Of a stretch of DNA of 64,000 nucleotides, positions 12,157 to 24,500 are shown in pieces. The translations under genes were made by a program, and so were the position numbers. The stretch lies in NCBI GenBank assembly GCA_914767715.1, contig OU612069.1:4154001-4218000 (forward strand), written 5' to 3'. The notes below the pieces were generated by a model that made no database searches, had not been told where the DNA came from, and saw only the letters and a list, made by a program, of their open reading frames with translations. Source of the DNA: Membranipora membranacea (Eukaryota; Bryozoa; Gymnolaemata; Cheilostomatida; Membraniporidae). Position 1 is the first letter of the stretch, and the number at the start of each line of letters is the position of its first letter.

Positions 12157-13041
12157 CTGATTCACACCTGGGGTGTATTGCTATGTAGGAGAATTGAGAT
12201 TTTCAATCCAAGTATATTTCTTGCCAAAGTAATTGTTATTATTGTAATTACCAAATTTTAGATTCACTTAGTTGTTTTCATAAATACAGGATTTTCAAGG
12301 ATCTCAAATATTTTCCTGAATTAATATGAAAAATATATATTATTGTGATAAACTTATGGTTATTAAAGTACTGCACAACTATCGGTTAGAAACTGTGTCG
12401 TTCGCTTAATTAAGCCTGCATGACAAAAATAAGCACCTTTTTAACAGCATGATAAGAGCATATGAATTTGTAAGAACAGAATTCCTAATTTGGCAATACA
12501 GGGGGGTAGACTTGTGATACAGATAGCAGTTTGAACTTGATCTGTGCTGCCCAAAATTACTCATTGTTATTATGATACATTATGATATTCATTGTGTATT
12601 TGAGCCAATTGTTACATAATAAATGAAATTATTTTCAGTTACATAGACTATGAGCCAGCCTGCCAGCATGTCCGACAATCAACAAAACTAATCAGGTGGT
12701 AACGACTGTGACAAGAAATAATTTCCCCTTTTGTTTGCGGTATATACTTTTGAGAAATAAACTGCGTTAGTTCATCAAATTAAGAAAGTATAGCCTGATA
12801 TCTGACTGTGCATTGATACAATGGTAAATCGTTGATTTTTGTTTTTAAATATCCACCAGAGGTGTGCAGCTGATGGGTGTCCAAACTGTCCACCTGGGTC
12901 CATGTGTCTTTGCCCATCTGTTGGACACATTTGACAGGACAACCTGTACTGAAAAGGCATAAGCAGATGGAAAACTTGTTTTAATGGACAGAAAGTTTTA
13001 GCTGGACGGTTAGACCAAATTGAATGGCCAATTTTTTTCAG

Positions 13042-13655
13042 CATAACGACCTCCTCCCACTTGATCTAAATGAAATTACATTGGCTGCAAAGCGTTTTTG
13101 GACTGATCAATTTAATAAGCTGGGAAAGAGGTATGAGTTGGGTACACCATGGATTGGCTACATTTTTTTATAGAAACAGAGGGGCAACAAAAAATTACAT
13201 AGTATACCACCTGCATTATTGAACATTATCGGAACAGACCTAAACGGACCAAGATGAACATGCATGCAATGGCTGGTTTATGCCACATAGTAAATATTGA
13301 AAAAACGCTCAATTCATCCTTATATTAACTAATATGGCACTTATATGTACTTCTTGTGACTCACCTATTATGACAGTAATAGGGGAATGAGTGACAAAAC
13401 AGCAGACTGATCAGTTTAAACATTCCTCCATCTCTAGCTCACATTTTGTGAGACTCACTTCTTTTTGCAATCATTGATTTAAATTTCATATATTGCCAAT
13501 GCAACGTCAATCGAACCAAGTCACAATTTATTAAAGCAGTCTTTTTGAAACCACTCTTTGATGTGGCCGAACACTTATTTTCTCTTGACATACTCATTCG
13601 AGAAGAAACTACTGCAGCCTGTCTAGCAATCCTGTATAAGGAGAGGAAGTTCTGA
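13042..13655 (+). pseudogene. Plus-strand exon pair (Q + E3), copy in block II-1
   Basis: The 93-nt class exon starts after 'ttttttcag' at 13041 and reads HNDLLPLDLNEITLAAKRFW. Four bases are missing near its end ('aataagctggg' for 'aacaagccacctggg'), which shifts the frame before the donor, itself changed to gtatga. The downstream exon at 13548-13655 is open (FDVAEHLFSLDILIREETTA ... TGA) but its acceptor is 'tttttga' rather than 'ttttag'. Probably inactive. Confidence 0.45.
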
Positions 13656-14404
13656 TACTGTTGAGATAGTTGAATACTGGATGCATAAAAATGACAAAAA
13701 GAGAAGCTAATGTTAATTTCAAAATGTCAAGTTATGTCTTTTTTCTTTACACGAGAGCTCCAATTCAGAGTCGATCAATGAAACTTAATAGATGACCAAT
13801 TTTGAATTGTGTGCATGATAAATATTGGTAATATTGTTAACTTGCTAGTAGTGAATCGTAATATAATTGAATATGTATGTGCTTACATTATCCTTACGCC
13901 TAATTACATCGATGATGCGACAACTAAATTATTAGCACTGAAAACCGGAGTTCCCAATTTTAAGTGTTCCTCAAAGGAAAATTATTGTAATGGGGTCAGA
14001 CCATAGTTTTTCTGACCTCTTTCTGCGCCGCTGTAGGGAAGCGCATCTCGCTTACTCAAAGTTACTACTGTTGCAAGCATTTGACTCACATGTTGGTTTC
14101 AGATATTCATAGGTATTTGTAGAGATGCAAGTTACGTTCAATCTATAATTGCTTACAAAAAATATAGACTTAATATGTAAATATAAATGCTTAATTAAAC
14201 TTGTTTTCTAGTGATGCATGCCATGCGATTTAATTTACCAATCCATAGTGACATTTCACTCGATCCATACAAAATGTGGAATATTCACTAGCCTTAGCTT
14301 CTGATTAGTATAATTTTCATGCGTTGATACTCAATGTATCAAAGATAGATGACAGTTATGACAGTCTCATATTTGGATTTTGAGTTGATTTTCTCTAACT
14401 AATT

Positions 14405-14590
14405 TTTTAGGGCATGTGGTCCTCAAACATTCTGATAAACTTAATTATTTAGGATTAATTTTACTTAAAAATATGGTTTCAAATCCATGTCAATTAGAAT
14501 AAAAAAATCCTAACCCAGTCATAGCGAACATAAAGAGAAATAACCAAACTCAGAGGGAACAAACTAATTGTACAAAATGTCTGATATACT
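14405..14590 (+). mobile_element. LINE relic adjoining the LRR exon
   Basis: Reads HVVLKHSDK then NYLGLILLKNMVSNPCQLE in shifted frames, the same YLGV...KNMSFKSHVNEI relic as at 6865. Equivalent relics precede the LRR exon at 36955, 45190, 48900 and 52550. It would lie in the intron 3' of the LRR exon. Confidence 0.45.
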
Positions 14591-14613
14591 ACTGTTTCAA
14601 GCATCTGACTCAC

Positions 14614-14754
14614 CTGTCTGGAAGGCCAGTTAATCCACAGTAACGCGCATTTAGACTCTTCAGTGATTGAATTTCCCCCAATATTGCAGGTAATGTCTGT
14701 AGACCCTTATTCCAACTAACAATTAACGACTCCAGTCTTGGCAGATTGCAGATG
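14614..14754 (-). CDS. Leucine-rich repeat exon, copy 1
   Basis: A 141-nt minus-strand exon, 5' boundary 'ttatttatccaccacag|', 3' boundary 'CCAGACAG|gtgagt'. Both ends split a codon in the same phase, so the exon can be skipped or multiplied without changing the frame. It codes two LRRs of about 23 residues: LPRLESLIVSWNKGLQTLPA and SLKSLNARYCGLTGLPD, fitting LxxLxLxxNxLxxLP. No stop or frameshift. Such LRRs form binding surfaces; the rest of the protein is not identified here. Four other copies lie at 37121, 45398, 49107 and 52752. Confident as an LRR exon; whether it is expressed is unknown. Confidence 0.72.
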
Positions 14755-14954
14755 CTGTGGTGGATAAATAACAGAATGTTAAAATGCCTTGCAATACTGC
14801 TTGTTAGTTGATGGAGCAAAGACAATTGAGGAAACGCATTCTATTAATAGAAGAGAGTTTTAGATTGATCAATTACCAATGTCAGTTGTAACTCTCAGAT
14901 AGATATCTGTATGAATTTTACAGCGCTTCTCCCAAAGCTGAGATTATTTGATAT

Positions 14955-15046
14955 CACATTGCGCTGCACAGGATAGTCAATAATGGCAGGTTCACATTCA
15001 AAAGCTAGAAGTCCCCCCTGTTTAGGGAGCCCTAATCTGAGCAGCC
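14955..15046 (-). other. Candidate exon G (IIDYPVQR) upstream of LRR exon, copy 1
   Basis: Minus-strand frame after 'gtgacaaccag' reads LLRLGLPKQGGLLAFECEPA then IIDYPVQRNV and stays open to about 14900. It lies about 200-300 bases upstream of the LRR exon, in the same orientation, and could belong to the same gene. The donor is uncertain ('GCT|gtaaaa'). Paralogous to the T exon. No family recognised. Confidence 0.42.
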
Positions 15047-16167
15047 CTGGTTGTCACAATGATCAACATGGAAAATGAATTATGGTGATCTATTAATAAT
15101 ATTAATGAAATTAGTAATTGAAAGATCATTGACCTGAGGAAATTTTAAGTTTGATAGGCCACATAATCATAAAAACAGCGTCATTTCGCTCTATTATTCA
15201 GTAACAAAGCTTTGCTATTCAATGGCAATCGGCTACATGAAGTTATTGTTACAGGATAATACACCCGTGGCATCATAACTTTTAACATAATATTACTTGA
15301 TAAAGTTGCAAGTCTCAGATAATCACTATCAAAAAACTTCTCTTATTGACTTAATGTACAAATTATTTTTATTTTAAATTGGTACAGAGTTGATTTATTA
15401 TTACATGAGGTGATGAGGACAAATTAATTTGCTAAATATAATCTCATCATACTGCATTTTTGTTCTGTTCGATTTTCTTGCTAATTGTCAAAAAGAGATA
15501 TAATTAATTGAATTAAAATTATCCCTCATTGATAACTTCCCTCATACTAGGAAAGGTTGCTCCAACATAATAAAATGATCATAATAATAATAATGAAAAT
15601 TTAGATAGTTATAATAATGATATATGTTTGTATTATGCACACATATTATTGGATTGATAAGTATTGCCCCTCATGTTAATGGAAGAAGACAACTCAATAG
15701 AGCGATCAAGATGTAAGGTCATTGATACAATGTCTGATAGTTATTTTGTTTTTTGTTTGCCCTGTGTACTTAACAAAGTTAGAAAAGGTTACAGTCCAGT
15801 AGACCTAAGATAGGTAAGATGTATTCCATCCCATAGGAAGCTAAGTAAAGTAGATATTTCATGTCAGCTTGGAAAAGCTCCATTGGGGTATGTACTGAAA
15901 TGCCGATAAACTGTAAACCCAACATTAGGAGCATAGGGCACCATTGAAAAGTGCTACTTTGCACCCTCAAGGATTATTACTTTCCTTAGATTTTTTATAG
16001 ATCAGTTTTTGAGAAATGGCACCGGTATTGTGATATTTTAGACAGTTTCAATGACACATAATATTATATCAAACCTACACAGTGTAGTTAAGGTCAGATT
16101 GTTGTCCAAGACACATAATAGCATGATGAGAAGTTTTGAAGCTTTTACCTCAAACACAAAAATCCCT

Positions 16168-16236
16168 TCCCTACCTGGGAGTCGAACCCAGGACCTTGTG
16201 CATTCTAAGCCAAAGCTATACCACTGTGCTAAACTT
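16168..16236 (-). mobile_element. tRNA-like relic (tRNA pseudogene or SINE head)
   Basis: Minus strand carries an A-box-like 'tagcacagtgg' (16221-16231) and B-box 'ggttcgactcc' (16178-16188). A perfect T arm, CTGGG-TTCGACT-CCCAG, can be drawn. The anticodon arm needs one bulged base and no clean acceptor stem is seen. It lies in sequence absent from the paralogous site at 62200, so it probably came in with an insertion. Confidence 0.55.
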
Positions 16237-16299
16237 GACACACTATCACATGAGCAAATACACAGCATAACTTCCAAGTGATGATCTCCATACAAGTAC

Positions 16300-16365
16300 T
16301 TGTGGTTAGGGCATTGTGGTTAGTGCTATGAATAGTTGTGGTTATGGTTAGAGCGATGAATAACT
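16300..16365. repeat. Short GTGGTTA-type imperfect tandem repeat
   Basis: Imperfect repetition of 'gtggttagggc', 'gtggttagtgctatgaata', 'gtggttatggttagagcgatgaata'. No counterpart in the other block III copies. Confidence 0.55.
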
Positions 16366-16438
16366 ATGATATGAAGCTTACGCTATGAAATATTTTGTGA
16401 GCAGTGACATTGAAAAATGTTTGCATTTGTCTGGCAAA

Positions 16439-16753
16439 CTAATCGCAGTCACGTAGATATGTTGATAGTTGGTTGTTTGACTGATCTAAATACAACAGCT
16501 TTATTTTCAGTTTCGACGCTTTGTATATTTGGTATTTATTACAGGTCATTGCCATCATCTTGAGGGCAAATCCTCCACCTGTACTATTTAAATATTTACA
16601 GACATATTCAACTGTCAACAAATAATAGTCCATTGAAATAATGAAAGTTAAAGATGTGAAAGAGTTCCAAAAAAGTCGCCACCTCCATAAATGGGGTGCA
16701 ATCATAGACTTGATTATAAACCTAGATATGACACTATATGGATATTGAGGCAC
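16439..16753 (-). other. Minus-strand open frame Y, copy 1
   Basis: 104 codons. The C-terminal half (GGGFALKMMAMTCNKYQIYK ... NNQLSTYLRDCD, stop) is kept open in the copies at 38965-39147 and 63094-63336, with the same stop. Changes include K/R, M/R and S/P. A smaller exon may be hidden here ('aatgatacag|GTGGAGG' in the 63 kb copy). Same strand as the LRR exons. Family unknown. Confidence 0.35.
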
Positions 16754-16759
16754 TGAGGG

Positions 16760-16905
16760 ACTTTATTGTGGGCAACAAACGTCATTGGAAGGTGTAGAAG
16801 CAATGATGCTATCATTGATTTTCTGTCCACAATGCACGTTTTTTGATCATAACTCGATCAATTTTGATCGGATTTTGAGTTTGAAAATTACAATAGGTTT
16901 AGCAG
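16760..16905 (+). repeat. Inverted paralogue of J inside block III
   Basis: Plus-strand sequence from 'tgaggcactgagg' to 'ttgaaaattac' aligns to the reverse complement of 2175-2312 in order. Shared landmarks are 'attgtgggcaa', 'ggtgtag', 'agcaatgat', 'atcattgatt' and 'cataactc.atcaattt.gatcggatt'. The copy at 39270-39440 is the same. In these the J frame has stops and an indel. Confidence 0.6.
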
Positions 16906-19739
16906 CTTATCTCATTTATGGCAAAACAGATTTGGAAGTCAGTGACTTGTTACCCCAAAAACTTGATATACATATAGAAAGTCTTTTGTTCTGCTACACA
17001 AAATCCACAAGAGATTTAGAAGAATTGAAACAAAAGACAGTTGATAGTCTAGTTTGTATCAACTGTTGTGTCATTTGATTGAAAGCCCAGCAATTTTGAA
17101 TTCGGCACCCTATACTAGAATTAAATGTAAATGCTAATTTCATGTATTCAATTTGGCCCTCAAATCGATTCGAGATATGGAAACATAGTGACTTTGAAAT
17201 AGAATTTCAAGGGGCAAAAAATGTTGCTAAACTGAACTAATACTAAGCAAGTAATGGATAAAGATTCATGCAGCAGCAGTGAATTTTTGTCAATTGTAAC
17301 TTTGATAACATCCGAAAATTGAGAAGTGTTATTTTTGATAAACAATTAAATTTTATTTTGATTCTGATATTTTTAAATATACCTATCGTATACCATGATC
17401 ACTGAGTTAGAACTTTATCGACAGAGGACTGAGAACTAGGAGGTGAAAAGTTTCCGTAGCAAAACTTTTCAAATTGATGATAATCCAGAGCGGCAGAATT
17501 TCACTCAGGATGGCAGCATTAGAGCTGCAACAATTTAATATCCAACAGTTTCCTCTACTCTTTTGTCTCTGTGATACTTTTGAATTTCTTGCCACAAGCT
17601 GGTATTGCTGGTATGTCGGGTAGATTCAGTAGTGAATTCGCCTAGGGGACTTGACCCTACCAATTTTCAGCATGTCGATTTTGAAAAACCTCTTGTTTTT
17701 AATCATCAAGTGCCCAGAGGGCCTCATGTGAGATTAGTTGGAATTATGAATGGATTACGCTGGTTTACTTGGTGCAATAGCCAATTACCATGATTTTCCC
17801 CTTTGATTGCCCTTAAGAGAGGATTGCATCATGTATTCCTGCGACATAGAATAGATGTCTTTCATAATATGTTTGTGCCTACAATCTGAGCATATAACTA
17901 TAGCCAACGTCACAAAGCACTGATTTGGGTACACCAATCTACACATATTTAAAATTAAGACCAATAAAACGATGGTCATTTATAAAAGATTCAGGCAATC
18001 AAATTAGAGTCCATAATTGCAAACAATTTTATTATGGTCTTCTACTATATAGTAAATCTGCAGGAGTGAACTCTCACTGCAGAAGCCATTGAATATTCTC
18101 AGAGTTGACAATACCAGGATAACCTCATTTATTTAACCCACCATACACAGACCATTTATAAGAGATTTTATAAAGGAACATTACACAGGACACTTTTAAG
18201 TATAAATACCTAGAGATAATAATCAGCCACCACTCTATTGTTTCTTGGGGGATGAGGCATCATATCAATTGTAAATTTAATGTAAATGACACCTATACTT
18301 GCTTAGGTGAACAAACTCAGAGTAGTTCTCACAAGATGATGTCTCAATAACAATAACAAACCGAGGTGAAATCACCAAGCAGGGTTTATGGTTATGGATA
18401 ATCTATCACATTGGGCCTATTTTAAAACTGGCAATACACAGTATACAGAACATGTAAAAAATTTGCATTTACGTGTCAACAGCTGAGAAGAAATGTGTTT
18501 TCCTGATCTGACAAAACACTAGAGTCTAGAAGTTTTGAAATATTACAACATAACGCAGTGGAATTGCTGTGTGTGCCCCTGTGCGATGAAAGATGGTTTA
18601 GATACAATGCTTGGATGCTGCTTGAATTTGCTACTCTGTGACAGGGATTTGCGAGATCTAGCTTCTATTATCAGTGCTAATAGTGTTGCTTGTTGTATAA
18701 AATTGCTGTAAGGTTACGATCTGGGCAATATACTGAAACTTGGTGGCCTGAAGTTAGAAGAGGCAAGCTCATAAGACTTGACAAGTTATCTTATAGGTAT
18801 TGAAAAAATTAAGAGTGTACTGTGATCACATTAACCCCCTTCATGTGTACTGAAATGACTTAGTTAAAATAATGAATAAATCTGCCGGTCCCTGTTTTAG
18901 AATCCCAATATTTCTCTGTCATGTGGAGGTTTCCAAGATTACTGGTTCTTCTATCATACTTAAGTACTTTTTGTATTCTGCTTTCACAATTAAATTTGGG
19001 TTCCATTTTCATATTAGCGACAATAATCTAAGTCGGCATTCAATAATCTGATATTATTTTAAGTGATGTCATGTTAGAAGACAAGAAAGACTACAGGTTC
19101 ACATCAAATCATCATTGTGATATTAATATTGCATCATCGCATTGTGCTGAGTGCTTCTATGCGATTCAATCCCTTTTATTGTTTTAACCTTTTGTAAACG
19201 AAAGAATCCTTTATATGCTGAGCCTGATTTCTTTCAATAGAGGATAAATGTAGCATGTCAGCTTGCATCCAAAGTTTATGTGAGAAAACTGAGAATAAAT
19301 TTTAAGAAATGCTGCATTAAATGAATGGAAAATACGATAGACTGACCCTAAATGATTCATCCATAGGCAACGTCACGACTAGGTCACACAAAAAATTTGA
19401 CGCTTTTAGCATTTGTAGAAGCGCATTTTAATTGAATCATCTGGTTAATAAAAGATAATTTTTTGCCAACATTTCATCATGTTTTATGAAATTCATGATT
19501 TTTTGCATTCATTTGTGGATTTAATAGTAATTAAACCGCCAAGCCTGGACAAGAACTTTGAAACATTTTGTGATGGTCTACGCATCAAATTTCAAAAATT
19601 TAGGGGGAGATAAAGAGGAAACCATATAAGTCACTGAGAAGCAGAAATAACATCAAGTTGATAACAAAGTACTGCTGTTTGTAAAGCAATTTTGAAACTC
19701 GAAATCCGATCGAAATTGATTGAGTTATGAACATAAAAC

Positions 19740-19830
19740 ATGAATTGTTGACAGTAAATCAATGATAAGATCATTGCTTACTACACCTGCCAACGACGTT
19801 GCATTGCCCACAATTGAGGCCTCACTTCAG
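19740..19830 (-). pseudogene. Candidate exon J, copy 3
   Basis: Shares with copy 1 the one-base-short 'gaggcctca' near the 5' end and has a changed donor context (CAT|GT in place of CAG|GT). The core frame around GVVSNDxIIDLLST is kept apart from an ATT-to-CTT-type change. Likely a decaying duplicate. Confidence 0.3.
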
Positions 19831-20780
19831 CTATATGTAGTGTCCTGTCTAAGTGTATAATTAAGTCTATGGGTGCTATTGATTATGTTACAAAAATTAA
19901 TACAAATTTGTTATCATATTTAAATTAAGGTGCAATAATCTAGTATTTACCCTGAAATATACAGCTTATATCTTGCTCATAAAATTGGTCACAGCTTTAG
20001 AGTGTCACAATACACAAGTTAGTAATATTTACATCTAAACTTATCCGTGATAATTTATTATCATTTCGTTGAGGGACAAAAAATTATGCTGCTAGATACT
20101 TTGTTACCACTCGCACATACAAATCTTCTGCAAAAAAGTGTAGGTATCTTTACCAGTAGGGGATGATCTAATGACGTCATTTGCCGAACAATCATGTAGG
20201 GTTATTGACATTTTAAATTTCGGAATATTTTTCCATAAAGTAAATTTTATTATTATAATTACCTAACTATGGATTTAATTACTTCTTTTTATGAGAATAA
20301 TACGGAATCTTCAGGTGGGAGATGTGGGATGAAAGTCAACAAAAGTATTTCAATATAGAAAAGAATATTATTGTGATATGGTTATTGGAGTATTTTGAGC
20401 AATAGTGGGGGTGTCGGTAAGAAGATGTCTCTTTGCCGATTTAAGCCTGCATTACATGACTAAAATCCATCTTTTACAGCACAATTGGAGCAATTGAACT
20501 TGTAAGAAGATAATTCCTAATTTAGCCATAATTTATGTTGGTGTAGACTTGTGAAACAGATAGTGGTGTGAACTTGATCAGTGCTGCCAAAAATAAAGAA
20601 TTTATAATGGCATTCATCGTATATATGTAGCATATTTAATTATTCTCAGTAGCGAGCCTGTCTGCCAGCATGTCTGACAATCAACAAAACCAATAAATTG
20701 GTAACAACTGTGAAAATTATTACACAGGGTAAATTAGTCCAAAGATTGAATATTCCACTCAATTTCCTCATTGCTCCAAT

Positions 20781-20805
20781 CCTAAATCCTAAATCCTAAA
20801 TCTAA
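20781..20805. repeat. CCTAAAT heptamer run
   Basis: Three tandem CCTAAAT units followed by 'ctaatttgac'. Other block I copies have a single 'cctaaatctaa'. About 60 bases downstream the same unique sequence repeats, so this is a local duplication plus expansion. Confidence 0.75.
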
Positions 20806-21419
20806 TTTGACTCAAAACTGTCATTGATTATCCTAAGAGCGGATAACAGATGCTTAAACATCCTAAATCTAAATTGACTTAAAACTGCGACAAGATAAAG
20901 GCATATCAATTCCATCATCAAGCGGTACCGTTATTTGTACCTTGAACAGTATTCAAATGTATATAAGTGATGATGTAATAATTGTTTGAAATAAGGTTGT
21001 ATCCCTAACCATGTGGATTCATATTTCTTGGGTGGCTCTGTTTACTGTAATGTTGTTAGTGTGCACACCTAATTCAACCTATTGAAGGCGAGAATTTGGC
21101 TATTATTCAAATTGTGTAGCTTGCTGCTTTGTGTGTGATACTACCATGGTTGTGATGATTGTGTATACATTTTGGTTTCTTATTTGTACATATTTTTTTA
21201 TTTACGTGTTCTGCAGCTAGCCGCCTACCAAATCTGTTTCTCAGTTTGTACCAAACTTTGAGAAGCCTTGGTGATGACAGTGATATATAGAGTTGTTTCT
21301 TCTAAAATCTTTCATTCAAGTAAGTTTTAGCAGAGAGCAAGTCGTTATTAATGACTTCTTAATTTTTGTGATGTTTTTATTACGTTCTCTCAAGCAAAGT
21401 TTTACTTGTTTTACTCTTT

Positions 21420-21505
21420 CACTTCAGCTTTAGAGCAGGAAATCTGAGAGTAGCAACATCTCTGCGTCTTGATCTTGAATATCCTTCACGGCACAAGAAG
21501 TTACT
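21420..21505 (-). other. Candidate terminal exon O, copy 3
   Basis: Reads REGYSRSRRRDVATLRFPA then LKLK and TGA on the minus strand. Changes from copy 2 are K to R and silent third-position changes, consistent with past constraint on this frame. The overlapping frame has stops in this copy. Confidence 0.3.
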
Positions 21506-22943
21506 AATTCATAATAAATAAGCTCTAATCAATAAATTGGTTTGCGCCATAAACAGAAGTCAAATTTATATCTGTTGTCAGGGGAACACCACGACCACTG
21601 GGATTATTAGTACAAACATTGAAAAGCAATAAATCTATTACAGAATAGGTGCCCAATTAGTCTGTGTGCCAATCTCTTTCAACTCGGATTTTTCTGTCCA
21701 GTGACTACCAATGCATTATAAGTAACACCAAACAATACTTAATAACCTTGTCAAGGTATGTAGGCCTATTGTGATACAATACAATTCATTTGATACATGT
21801 GTGGTACCCAGTCATTACGAAGTGCAGTGAAGTGAAAAAGTTATGTTTGTCATCTAACATGTCAGCTCTTTGTCGTTTGATCTCAACCAAATTCTGTATG
21901 GAGTACATGTTTGGCACTGAGAATTTTAATCTGAATAATAAAATGAAATATGACTGTGTATACAGAAGCTTACAGTATTAGCCGAATGATTACTGAAAAT
22001 AAGCGAAGGCTCTCAAAAATTATTGATCCTACTAATCTGTGACTTTCCCTTGTAAAGATTTGATTTGATTTAAGGATGATTGTTTGATGAGAAAGATCTT
22101 GACGAAAAAGTTCCTGAGAAATTTATCCCCCTTGTTTTACAAAATTATGCCCATTTTCTACCTCAACAGGTATTTTCCAATTAACCCTTATTAATAAATG
22201 TTTTATTGGGCTTCGTGAAATATTAAGAGAATGAAAACAGATTAATCATGGACTCACTGGTTGCCAAGAAATTCACATGTGAAGTTTGTTCATGCGAAAG
22301 TTTCCAAGATCACTTTGCAGTGAAAGTAAGCCAACGACTAACTGAGTGCTAAATTGTGAGTTCAATACTTGCAACAGGGCTAACTGATAGCAAGTGTCAT
22401 TACAGCTGCTATCCCTAAAAATTCAATACAAATTTAACTAGAATTGATTTTTTTACGCGCAAACTCATCTTCGCCGACAACTGTAATGTAAAATGATAAG
22501 TTATTCTTTTTTTCAGTTATCGCCTTTGTTGTGACAGCTCATGCCCGCCCAATTAATTGTTGGTTGTTTTATTCGTTTGTTAATTTTCTAATCAAGTTTT
22601 ACCTAAAACACGCCTCCAAGACCCAGTAAATTTATTAATTTGCGAGGTCCCGTTGGACGGAGGGGTTGGGGGGGGGGCCTAAACCGCCTCTGTCAAACCA
22701 GAAAAGCTTTATCTCTTTAACCCAAGAGTTCATATGGTGTTGAAACTACGCTGCACAGGATAGTCAATGATGACAGGATCACATCTGAAAGCTAAAAATC
22801 CCTCCTGGTTAGGAAGCCGGTTCTTGACATTTGACGGGACAACCTGTACTAAAAAGGCATAAGCAGATGGAAAATTTGTTTTAATGGACAGACAGTTTTA
22901 GCTGGACGGATATACCAAATTGAATGGCCAATTTTTTTTTCAG

Positions 22944-23036
22944 CTCAATGACCTCCTCCCACTTGCTCTAAATTAAAGGACATTGGCGGCAAAGCAATTT
23001 TGGACTGATCAATTTAACAATCCACCTGGGAAAGAG
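22944..23036 (+). pseudogene. Plus-strand 93-nt exon Q, solitary copy
   Basis: Good acceptor (polypyrimidine then cag) and donor gtatgt. Frame reads LNDLLPLALN then TAA, then RTLAAKQFWTDQFNNPPGKE. The stop and the absence of a downstream E3 exon mark it as a broken copy. It sits in the misplaced Q fragment. Confidence 0.5.
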
Positions 23037-23439
23037 GTATGTGTTGGGTATACCATGAATTGGGTACATTTTTTTTTGAAACAGAGGGGCAACAACAAAT
23101 TACATAGTATACCACCTGTATTATTGAACCCTATTGGAACAGACCTAAATAGACCTAGATGAACATGCCTGCAATGGCTGGTTCACGCAACAAAGTTTCT
23201 GTCCAGTGACCAGCAATGCATTATAAGTAACACCAAACAGTACTTAATAACTCTGTCAATGTATGTAGGCCTCCTGATTAGGAAGTCTTAACCTGAGCAA
23301 CCCTGATTATCACAATAAACATCATTTTAAATGATTCCTATTTAGATATGGTCATAATCTTAGCAATCTTAGAGGTTGTGCCCATATTTTCTTAAAAATT
23401 AACAATTGATAGATCATAAGGGAGTCATTTGCACAATGA

Positions 23440-23602
23440 TCATGTTATTGATGTTCCTAAACTGATTTGGCAGATCAAGCAGTATTTATCAAGCTGGTCT
23501 ACATTGCCAAAAAGAGCAGCACCAACCTTTCTTGCACTAATTAACAACAGTCCAAGGCTGTGAATATCATCCAAAAACTCTATTGATGTGATCACTGCTG
23601 GC
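23440..23602 (-). other. Candidate exon U, copy 2 (open)
   Basis: After a 'tcag' acceptor, minus-strand frame reads PAVITSIEFLDDIHSLGLLL, ISARKVGAALFGNVDQLDKY, CLICQISLGTSIT and TGA. The spacing of DxxSLGxLL and LFGNVDQL...LGTS faintly recalls the region after subdomain IX of CMGC protein kinases. No other kinase motif is seen nearby, so I do not assign it. Open copies also at 42859, 46609 and 50318. Confidence 0.4.
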
Positions 23603-24500
23603 CTGATTCATACCTGGGGTGTATTGCTATGTAGGCGAATTGAGATTTTCAATCCAAGAACATTTCTTGCCAAAGTAATTCCTATTATTATAATTACCAA
23701 ACTGTAGATCCACTTAGGTTTTTTATAAATACAGGATTTTCAAGTGGGAGATGTGGAGTGAAAGTCATCACAAATATTTTCCTGAATTAATATCAAAAAA
23801 TATATTAGTGTGATAAAATTATGATTAATAAAGTATTGTACAGCTATCAGTGAGAAACTGTGTCGTGTGCTTATTTGAGCCTTCATGACAAGAATAAGTA
23901 CCATTTTTAACAGCATGGTAAGAGCGTTTGAATTTGTAAGAACAGAATTCCTAATTTGGCAATACGTGGGCATAGACTTGTGATACAGATAGTAGTTTGA
24001 ACTTGATCTGTGCTGCCCAAGATTACTTATTATCATTATGATTTATTATGATATTCATTGTTTATTTGAGCCTATTGTTACATATTAAATGAAATTATTT
24101 TCAGTTACATAGACTATGACCAGCCTGCAAGCATGTACGACAATCAACAAAACTAATCAGGTGGTAACGATTGTGACAGTAATTAATTTCCCTTTTTGCT
24201 TGTGGTATATACTTTTAAGAAATAAACTGCTTTAGCTCATCAAATTAAGAAAGTATAGCCTCATATCTGACTGTGCATCGATACAACGGTAAATCGTTGA
24301 TTTTTATTTTTAAACACCCACCAGAGGTGTGAGGCTGATGGGATTCCAAACTGTCCACCTGTGTCAATGTGTCCTTTGCCCATCTGTTGGACACATTTGA
24401 CGGGACAACCTGTACTGAAAAGGCATAAGCAGATGGAAAATTTGTTGTAATGGACAGACAGTTTTAGCTGGACGGATAGACCAAAGCCAATTTTTATCGG

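Larger units (their letters stand above)
10900..15060. repeat. Block II segmental duplication, copy 1 (complete order T-U-L-M-Q-W-S-LRR-G)
   Basis: The most complete diverged copy. T contains a G-run (11466-11481) and an exon relic. U is a minus-strand exon relic, Q has the 93-nt plus-strand exon, and W (13800-14200) and S (14200-14600) lead to the LRR exon and the G exon. The order is matched at 42400-45830. Confidence 0.85.
15060..16980. repeat. Block III segmental duplication, copy with X and Y segments
   Basis: X (15060-15560) matches 37570-38040 and 60840-61280. The stretch 15540-16060, including an AT-rich (ATA/ATG) microsatellite at 15580-15620, matches 61310-62200. From about 16070 to 16435 it carries a tRNA-like relic and a short GTGGTTA-rich repeat instead of the R segment. 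Y (16439-16980) matches 38967-39590 and 63097-63490. Confidence 0.8.
16980..22060. repeat. Block I segmental duplication, copy 3 (longest)
   Basis: Colinear with copy 1 and includes the part deleted there (18510-18780). Holds a truncated V2 frame (18512-18640, ending in the same TGA), J copy 3, O copy 3 and P. A small internal duplication with a CCTAAAT run lies at 20781-20880. Otherwise no gene seen. Confidence 0.85.

Noticed and set aside
16168-16236. Functional tRNA gene
   Set aside because: No acceptor stem and an imperfect anticodon arm; only the internal promoter boxes and T arm are good.
23440-23602. Exon U as a protein kinase segment (DIHSLGLLL ... DQLDKYCLIC ... LGTS)
   Set aside because: Spacing resembles the CMGC kinase region after subdomain IX, but no catalytic loop, DFG or APE motif lies in a suitable order on the minus strand. 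LRR exons lie between the only other candidates.
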